DNA of 11,519 nucleotides. Origin: Candidatus Lindowiibacteriota bacterium (GTDB taxonomy: Bacteria; Lindowbacteria; 2-12-FULL-62-27). The stretch spans positions 1-11,519 of the forward strand of contig JAHFCY010000092.1 in assembly GCA_023249255.1 (NCBI GenBank), in the 5' to 3' direction. Positions 7,178 through 11,519 of the stretch are shown in pieces. Position 1 is the first letter of the stretch. Every line of letters starts with the position of its first letter. The notes under the pieces were generated by a model, which was not told where the DNA came from, ran no database searches, and saw only the letters and a list, made by a program, of their open reading frames with translations. The translations under genes were made by a program, and so were the position numbers.

Positions 7178-8107
7178 ATGCCGCCCGCGCCATCGACTCT
7201 CCGACGTGATCAGCCCGCGGCCGGAATTTTGCCGTCTGTCGGCCGGCCGGTCATCGTCGGCATTCTGAACGCGACGCCCGATTCGTTCCACGACGGCGGC
7301 CGATATGCCGATCCGGTTTCCGCAATTGCCCGCGGCAAAAAATTGTTTTCGGACGGTGCGGCCTGGGTCGACGTCGGAGGTCTTTCGACGCGCCCGGGGT
7401 CGTCCGAAATTTCCGTGGATGAGGAGATCGCCCGCGTGTCGCCGGTCTTGTCGGGTCTCACGTCCGCCATTCCGTCTCCGGGGCTTCTCAGCATCGACAC
7501 GTACAGGTCCGCCGCGGCGCGCGCCGCGCTCGATGCCGGCGCGACCGCAATCAACGATGTTTCCGGTTTTTCGCTCGACCCTTCGATGTGCGAGTTTGCG
7601 GCCTCGGCAAAATGTCCCGTCGTCATCAATCACATGAAAGGCGCGCCGAAAACGATGCAGGCCGATCCGCGCTACGATTCGATCTGGGACGAACTGCTCG
7701 CGTTTTTTGAGGACCGGCTGAACCGATTCGTCCGCGCGGGCGGAGCCGAGGAGCAGATCTTTCTTGATCCGGGAATTGGATTCGGCAAAACGCTCGATCA
7801 CAATCTCGACATCCTTCGCCATATCCGCCGGCTCCACGCCCTCGGCCGCCCCGTCATGCTCGGCTGTTCCCGAAAATCTTTTATCCATGACATTCTTTCC
7901 CGTCCTTCTTCCGTCTTCTCCAATTCTTCTCCGGATCTTCTCCATTCTTCTCCCTCCCTTCCCACGCCTTCTCCCGAAGACCGTCTTCCCGGCAGTCTTG
8001 CGGCCGCCGGATGGGCGGCGCTGGAAGGCGTCGACTTTTTGCGCGTCCACGACGCGGCCGAGACCGCGCAGTTTCTGGCCGTCTTTGGAGCGCTTCGCCA
8101 TGGCTGA
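7178..8107 (+). CDS. folP: Dihydropteroate synthase with a low-complexity insertion
   Basis: Joins 6-hydroxymethyl-dihydropterin pyrophosphate to p-aminobenzoate in folate synthesis; the sulfonamide target. All signatures are present in 309 residues: ILNATPDSF (29-37), DVGGLSTRPGS (65-75), SIDTYRS (105-111), INDVSG (125-130), NHMKGAPKTMQ (151-161), LDPGIGFGKTLDHNL (196-210), GCSRKSF (229-235) and LRVHDAAET (288-296). Between SRKS and the conserved DRLPGS lie 33 residues instead of the 11 in E. coli as I recall it; the extra piece (about 241-266) is rich in Ser and Pro and comes from a C/T-rich repeat. No ribosome binding site is seen. The start lies 8 bp after the ftsH stop, so translational coupling is likely; GTG at 7175 is an equally close alternative. 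The end overlaps the next gene by 8 bp. Confidence 0.95.
   Translation: MPPAPSTLRRDQPAAGILPSVGRPVIVGILNATPDSFHDGGRYADPVSAIARGKKLFSDGAAWVDVGGLSTRPGSSEISVDEEIARVSPVLSGLTSAIPSPGLLSIDTYRSAAARAALDAGATAINDVSGFSLDPSMCEFAASAKCPVVINHMKGAPKTMQADPRYDSIWDELLAFFEDRLNRFVRAGGAEEQIFLDPGIGFGKTLDHNLDILRHIRRLHALGRPVMLGCSRKSFIHDILSRPSSVFSNSSPDLLHSSPSLPTPSPEDRLPGSLAAAGWAALEGVDFLRVHDAAETAQFLAVFGALRHG
7894..7974 (+). repeat. C/T-rich tract with 10-11 bp period inside folP
   Basis: CTTCTCC or a close variant starts at 7894, 7905, 7915, 7926, 7937, 7947, 7958 and 7968, so spacing is 11, 10, 11, 11, 10, 11, 10 (mean about 10.6). Two units make about 21 bp, which keeps the reading frame and gives a seven-residue peptide period rich in Ser and Pro. 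The plus strand is almost purely pyrimidine. It accounts for the roughly 22-residue insertion in the dihydropteroate synthase. Confidence 0.85.
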
Positions 8108-8789
8108 CGACCAGATCGTTCCCGAGTACTACAAAAAACAGACGATGGAACTTGACGTGCCGGAAGGAGCGCTTCACGGCGTCTACCACACCCGCATCGC
8201 GAACATGAACGAATCGAAATTGCTTCTGGAAGTGCCGATGGTGGGCAATCTGTTTTTGCCGGTCAAGGTCGGCCAGCTCGTGACAGTCCGATACGTCGTC
8301 GAATCCTGGGCCTACGAAGCCCCGGTGGCGGTGGCGGACCGGCGGGACAACGTGCCGACGCCGCTCATGATGACCGACCGGCCCGCCCTGGTCACGCGCC
8401 GGCAGATTCGCAAGTTCCTCCGGGTCGACACCAGCATCACTGTCAGCGTCCATCTGATCAGCGATCTTCGCGAATACGGCCGGGAAAAATACGCCGACCA
8501 CGAGCTGACGACGGGCGTCATCGAGGACATTTCCGGCGGCGGCTCCCGCATCCGCGTCCCCCAGGAGATGGTGACCGACGGCAAGCGATACGCGCTTTTG
8601 TGGTTCACCCTGCCGCTCATTCACAAATCGTTTTACAACATGCTGACGCGCATCAAATCGATCAGTGAAAATCCGCCGGACAAATTCATGATCCTCGAGT
8701 TCACGGGTCTGTCGGAGTCGGAGCGAAACGATATCGTCCAGTACTGTTCCCGCCGCCAGCTTGAACTCCGGAAAGGCCAGCCCGGATGA
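8100..8789 (+). CDS. PilZ-domain protein, YcgR-like (probable c-di-GMP receptor)
   Basis: A 229-residue soluble protein. The first 90 residues resemble the beta-rich N-terminal domain of YcgR-type proteins (KLLLEVPM, PVKVGQLVTVRYV). The PilZ domain follows: RKFLR (104-108) fits the RxxxR c-di-GMP motif and DISGGG (143-148) fits DxSxxG, ending with FMILEFTGLSESERNDIVQY (196-215). PilZ domains with both motifs usually bind c-di-GMP and relay it to motility, polysaccharide or envelope machinery. ATG at 8100 has GGAG at 8087-8090 with nine-base spacing. The frame is open further upstream through folP, but that part is folP read out of frame. It overlaps folP by 8 bp and cdaA by 4 bp (ATGA), so it is translationally coupled to the c-di-AMP cyclase. 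The partner is unknown; binding is inferred from motifs. Confidence 0.9.
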   Translation: MADDQIVPEYYKKQTMELDVPEGALHGVYHTRIANMNESKLLLEVPMVGNLFLPVKVGQLVTVRYVVESWAYEAPVAVADRRDNVPTPLMMTDRPALVTRRQIRKFLRVDTSITVSVHLISDLREYGREKYADHELTTGVIEDISGGGSRIRVPQEMVTDGKRYALLWFTLPLIHKSFYNMLTRIKSISENPPDKFMILEFTGLSESERNDIVQYCSRRQLELRKGQPG

Positions 8790-9550
8790 GCGACATTCTG
8801 GCGATCCTGCATAATCTCACGGCGATCGACATTGTCGACATTCTGCTGGTGGCCGCGCTGTTCTACACGCTCTACACGTTCGTCAAGGGCACGCGGGCCG
8901 TCCACATTCTGCAGGGACTGGCCCTCATGCTGATCCTGTCGTTTCTCGCGTCGAAAACCAACATGCGCACGACCGCCTGGATTCTGTCGTCGTCCTGGCT
9001 CATCTGGGTCATGGCTTTCGTCATCCTCTTTCAGGTCGAGCTGCGCCGCGCCCTCTCGCGCCTCGGCCAGCACCGGATCTTCAGCTTTTTTCAGGAAACC
9101 ATCGAAGAGGAGATCATCGACGAGGTTGTGAAATCCTCGAACGTCCTGTCGTCCCGTCGGTTCGGCGCGCTGATTGTCATCGAAAAGATCGACGGATTGA
9201 AACCCTACGTCGAAACCGGCGTGAAACTCGACTGCGCCGTGTCGTCCGAAATCATATCGACGATTTTCATGTCCAAAGGATCCCTGCACGACGGAGCCGT
9301 CATCATCCAGGAAAAAAACATCTCGTCCGCCGGATGCATCCTGCCGCTGTCGGAAAATCCCGACCTCAAACGCGTCTACGGCACGCGCCACCGAGCTGCC
9401 CTGGGCCTGTCTGAGGAATCCGACGCCGTCATCGTCGTCGTCTCCGAGGAGACCGGGTCGATCTCGCTCGTTCAGCACGGCAAAATGGCCAACGGACTGG
9501 ATCCCGACACGCTCAAGGAAATGCTGACGCTTTATCTGGTGGGAAAATAA
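8786..9550 (+). CDS. cdaA: Diadenylate cyclase CdaA (DisA_N domain)
   Basis: Makes cyclic di-AMP from two ATP at the inner membrane; c-di-AMP controls potassium and osmolyte transport and wall homeostasis. The 254-residue protein has three membrane segments (about 15-33, 38-55, 66-84), then a cytosolic DisA_N domain with both catalytic motifs, SLHDGAVII (166-174; DGA at 169-171) and YGTRHRAALG (198-207; RHR at 201-203), plus the ETGSISLVQHGKM region near the end. Length and layout match CdaA/DacA rather than DisA or CdaS. ATGA overlap with the PilZ gene sets the start, with GGAAAGG about nine bases upstream. cdaR follows after 1 bp and glmM after that, the standard CdaA-CdaR-GlmM regulatory module. 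Confidence 0.97.
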   Translation: MSDILAILHNLTAIDIVDILLVAALFYTLYTFVKGTRAVHILQGLALMLILSFLASKTNMRTTAWILSSSWLIWVMAFVILFQVELRRALSRLGQHRIFSFFQETIEEEIIDEVVKSSNVLSSRRFGALIVIEKIDGLKPYVETGVKLDCAVSSEIISTIFMSKGSLHDGAVIIQEKNISSAGCILPLSENPDLKRVYGTRHRAALGLSEESDAVIVVVSEETGSISLVQHGKMANGLDPDTLKEMLTLYLVGK

Positions 9551-9551
9551 A

Positions 9552-10523
9552 ATGGCCGAACCGAAAAAGAAATCGATGAATGTCCCGGCGCTTCTGCGCG
9601 GAGTCGCCGCCGCGATTTTTGTCGATCCTCTGGCCAAAATCATCTGCATCGTCCTGGCGGTCATGCTCTGGATGTACATCGTCGGCGAAGCGGAGGTACA
9701 GTTTGAGTTTCGGGACGTGGCGGTCGAATTTATCGACGTCCTGCCCAACCTCGCCGTCTCGGATGATTCCCAGCGGACGCTGACCCTGCGCGTAAGCGGC
9801 CCCAAGACCGCCATCAGCACGCTCGCGGCGACCGATTTCAAAGTCAACGTGTCGCTCGCGGGTAAACGCGAAGGCGAAAAATGGATTGTCCTGTCGCTCG
9901 ACAACGTCGTCAGCCCCCGCGCCGACGTCAAGATCGAGCGCATCGATCCGGGGTCTCTGCGCGTGTTTCTGGAGCGGCTGGAGGGCCGCCGCCTGCCGGT
10001 GACGCCGCGTCTGGACGGCGAAGTGCCGGCGGGGTATGTCGTCAAGGCTGTCGTCCGGCCGGAAAGCGTAATGGTGCTTGGGCCGTCTTCCTTGTTTCTG
10101 CGTCTTCAGGAGATTTCAACAGACATCATCGACATCCGCGGCCGCACGGCTCCGTTTTCCGTACAGATCAAGATTCAGAAGGATGGCAGGGCTGTGCAAA
10201 AAATCGATCCCGAGAACGTGACCGTCGACGTCGAAATTTCCGAAAGCGTCATTGAAAAAACAATCGATGGCGTCCGCGTCGAGCTTCAAAATCCCATCCC
10301 GGGCCGGACGGTTCAGATCAAACCTGAAAAAGTGTCGATTCGCCTGCGCGGCCCGCAAAACATCATCGACCACATCGACGCAACCCAGCTCCGCGCCGGC
10401 GTCGAACTTCCGCCAGACAAACAATTCCACCTGACCGTCCCGCGCGCGCTGAATATCCCGGACCGCGCTGAAGTCATGTCGTTTGATCCGGCGTATGTGC
10501 GGGTGAGCATTCCGGGCCAATGA
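9552..10523 (+). CDS. cdaR: CdaA regulatory protein CdaR (YbbR repeats)
   Basis: CdaR is a membrane-anchored partner that modulates CdaA. The 323 residues comprise a basic cytosolic N-terminus (KKKSMN), one membrane anchor (about 25-43, ending LAVMLWMYIVGEAE) and an extracytoplasmic part made of three beta-rich YbbR-type units at about 50-140, 145-230 and 237-320. Units carry the typical RLRGP/LRVSGP element (79-84, 264-268) and end in a V.V.I or LRVFL strand. GGTGGG at 9538-9543 lies eight bases before the ATG. It is one base from cdaA and overlaps glmM by 4 bp, so the three products should be made in similar amounts. Confidence 0.93.
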   Translation: MAEPKKKSMNVPALLRGVAAAIFVDPLAKIICIVLAVMLWMYIVGEAEVQFEFRDVAVEFIDVLPNLAVSDDSQRTLTLRVSGPKTAISTLAATDFKVNVSLAGKREGEKWIVLSLDNVVSPRADVKIERIDPGSLRVFLERLEGRRLPVTPRLDGEVPAGYVVKAVVRPESVMVLGPSSLFLRLQEISTDIIDIRGRTAPFSVQIKIQKDGRAVQKIDPENVTVDVEISESVIEKTIDGVRVELQNPIPGRTVQIKPEKVSIRLRGPQNIIDHIDATQLRAGVELPPDKQFHLTVPRALNIPDRAEVMSFDPAYVRVSIPGQ

Positions 10524-11519
10524 GCCGCCGGTTGTTCGGCACTGACGGCGTTCGGGGAAGAGTCGGCGTTGACCTGACGGCCGAAACCGCGTTTCGGCTC
10601 GGCCGCGCGTCGGCCGGATATTTCCTCGAACGCGGACCGCGCCGGTGCGTGGTGGCGCGCGACACGCGGCTTTCGGGGGACGCGATCGGCTCGGCGTTCA
10701 TGTCCGGCGCCGCATCGATCGGCGTCGAAGTCGTTGATCTCGGAATCGCCCCCACGCCGGCCGTGTCCGCCCTGCTTTCGTCAGTCGAGGGTCGTCAGTT
10801 CCCCACCCTTGCGTTCGGCGCCGTCATCTCGGCCTCGCACAATCCCTATGACGACAACGGCATCAAACTGTTTTCGCCGGACGGAACAAAACTGACGACA
10901 GCGGAAGAAGATGCGATTGAGCGACGGTTTCGGACCGGCGTGGAACTCGACGCATCCGAAAATCTGGTGGGTCGAATCCAAAAAAATCCGGATCTTGTCC
11001 GGACGTATCTCGACGCCGTCCGCGCCCGCTTTCCCATCCAGTTCGCGCGCACGCGCATCGTCATCGATGCCGCGCATGGCGCCTGGGCGCCGCATGTTCG
11101 AGCGCTCTTTGACGGCATCGCGTCCGACATCGTCCATCTGAACGACACTTTCACCGGTACCGACATCAACGCCGCCTGCGGCTCCACGCACGTCGAGTCG
11201 CTCGACCCGCATCTGTCAGTCGTCGGTCGTCAGTCGTCAGTCGTCAGTGCCGTCGGAATCGCATTTGACGGCGACGGCGACCGCTGTCTGATCCGAGTCT
11301 GCGTCCGATCGTCCGATCGTCCGATCGTCTCTCCATGCCGGACCCTCGACGGCGACGGCATGCTCCTTCTCTTTGCGCGCCATCTTGTTCCGACCGGCTC
11401 CGTCGTCGGCACCGTCATGTCCAACGGCTCGCTGGCCGCCGAACTTGAAAAAATGAACCGCCTGTTCGTCCGCGCGCCCGTGGGAGACCGGGAAGTTTTC
11501 GAACGGATGGCGCTGGAAA
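10520..11519 (+). CDS. glmM: Phosphoglucosamine mutase GlmM, partial (3' end beyond window)
   Basis: Converts glucosamine-6-phosphate to glucosamine-1-phosphate for UDP-GlcNAc, and in Firmicutes binds and inhibits CdaA. The 333 visible codons hold MSRRLFGTDGVRG, the phosphoserine loop ISASHNPYDDNGIKLFSPDG (103-122; catalytic S106), INAACGSTH (216-224), metal site DGDGDR (250-255), LDGDG (276-280) and VMSNGSL (299-305). The sugar-specificity and phosphate-binding domains lie outside. Against E. coli GlmM as I recall it, there are three extra stretches: about 6 residues before ISASHNP, 6 before GIAFDGDGDR and 10 between that motif and the next DGD. Each coincides with a short DNA repeat. The ATGA overlap with cdaR fixes the start; GGTGAG at 10502-10507 is a distant ribosome binding site. 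Confidence 0.96.
   Translation, partial: MSRRLFGTDGVRGRVGVDLTAETAFRLGRASAGYFLERGPRRCVVARDTRLSGDAIGSAFMSGAASIGVEVVDLGIAPTPAVSALLSSVEGRQFPTLAFGAVISASHNPYDDNGIKLFSPDGTKLTTAEEDAIERRFRTGVELDASENLVGRIQKNPDLVRTYLDAVRARFPIQFARTRIVIDAAHGAWAPHVRALFDGIASDIVHLNDTFTGTDINAACGSTHVESLDPHLSVVGRQSSVVSAVGIAFDGDGDRCLIRVCVRSSDRPIVSPCRTLDGDGMLLLFARHLVPTGSVVGTVMSNGSLAAELEKMNRLFVRAPVGDREVFERMALE
10780..10799 (+). repeat. Degenerate GTCAGTC tract in glmM
   Basis: GTCAGTC, four bases, then GTC-GTCAGT: a short relic of the same heptamer seen at 11215. It encodes part of the extra loop SSVEGRQ before the catalytic serine motif. On its own it would be unremarkable; its value is the match to the clean tract. Confidence 0.5.
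11215..11248 (+). repeat. Heptamer repeat GTCAGTC (five units) in glmM
   Basis: Units start at 11215, 11222, 11229, 11236 and 11243: GTCAGTC, GTCGGTC, GTCAGTC, GTCAGTC, GTCAGT. The 7-bp period reads through all three codon phases and gives LSVVGRQSSVVS in the protein, just before GIAFDGDGDR. Confidence 0.92.
11303..11326 (+). repeat. Octamer repeat GTCCGATC (three units) in glmM
   Basis: Three exact units start at 11303, 11311 and 11319, with a decayed fourth (GTCTCTCC). CGATCG, formed at each junction, is a palindrome. The tract encodes part of VRSSDRPIV, an insertion between the metal-binding DGDGDR and the next conserved DGD. Confidence 0.9.

Noticed and set aside
7052-8101. A 349-codon open frame antisense to folP
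   Set aside because: The sense strand has all dihydropteroate synthase motifs; the antisense product is basic and featureless.
8633-10045. A 470-codon open frame antisense to the PilZ gene, cdaA and cdaR
   Set aside because: It crosses three well-supported genes with tight junctions and shows no family motif; it is a codon-bias shadow.

Overview
The window (about 11.5 kb, GC-rich) looks like the chromosomal core of an uncultured Gram-negative-type bacterium. It has no tRNA, rRNA, insertion sequence, phage gene or CRISPR array. The housekeeping genes are typical of deep-branching didermic groups (deltaproteobacterial, Nitrospira-like, PVC or Omnitrophota-like lineages). The phylum cannot be fixed from the sequence alone, and that placement is inference.

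The left part reads on the minus strand. rodA (3284 to 1968), a peptidoglycan glycosyltransferase gene, is followed by rpmB (1910 to 1719), which has its own good promoter and ribosome binding site. Next comes a 54-bp perfectly palindromic array of an 8-bp repeat (1598-1651). The last gene starts with TTG at 1596 and runs off the left edge. Its 532 visible codons carry an apparent PI3/PI4-kinase-type active site. This is the least ordinary protein in the window.

A 54-bp divergent spacer (3285-3338) separates rodA from a tight plus-strand operon that continues past the right edge: tilS, hpt, ftsH, folP, a PilZ/YcgR-like gene, cdaA, cdaR and glmM. Gaps are 33, 15 and 8 bp, then an 8-bp overlap, a 4-bp overlap, a 1-bp gap and a 4-bp overlap. 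The order joins the Firmicute blocks tilS-hprT-ftsH and cdaA-cdaR-glmM with the E. coli block ftsH-folP-glmM. It couples tRNA modification, purine salvage, membrane proteolysis, folate synthesis, c-di-AMP signalling and the first committed step to UDP-GlcNAc for the cell wall. A probable c-di-GMP receptor sits directly in front of the c-di-AMP cyclase gene, with overlapping stop and start codons.

The most unusual structure is a set of short-period repeats. Besides the intergenic palindromic octamers, folP contains a C/T-rich tract with units every 10-11 bp. It adds about 22 residues just after the active-site SRKS motif. glmM contains a degenerate heptamer tract, a clean heptamer tract and an octamer tract, each where the protein is 6-10 residues longer than its E. 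coli counterpart. Every tract keeps the reading frame and every core motif remains. This suggests a genome-wide process that inserts or expands short repeats in spacers and in surface loops of essential enzymes.
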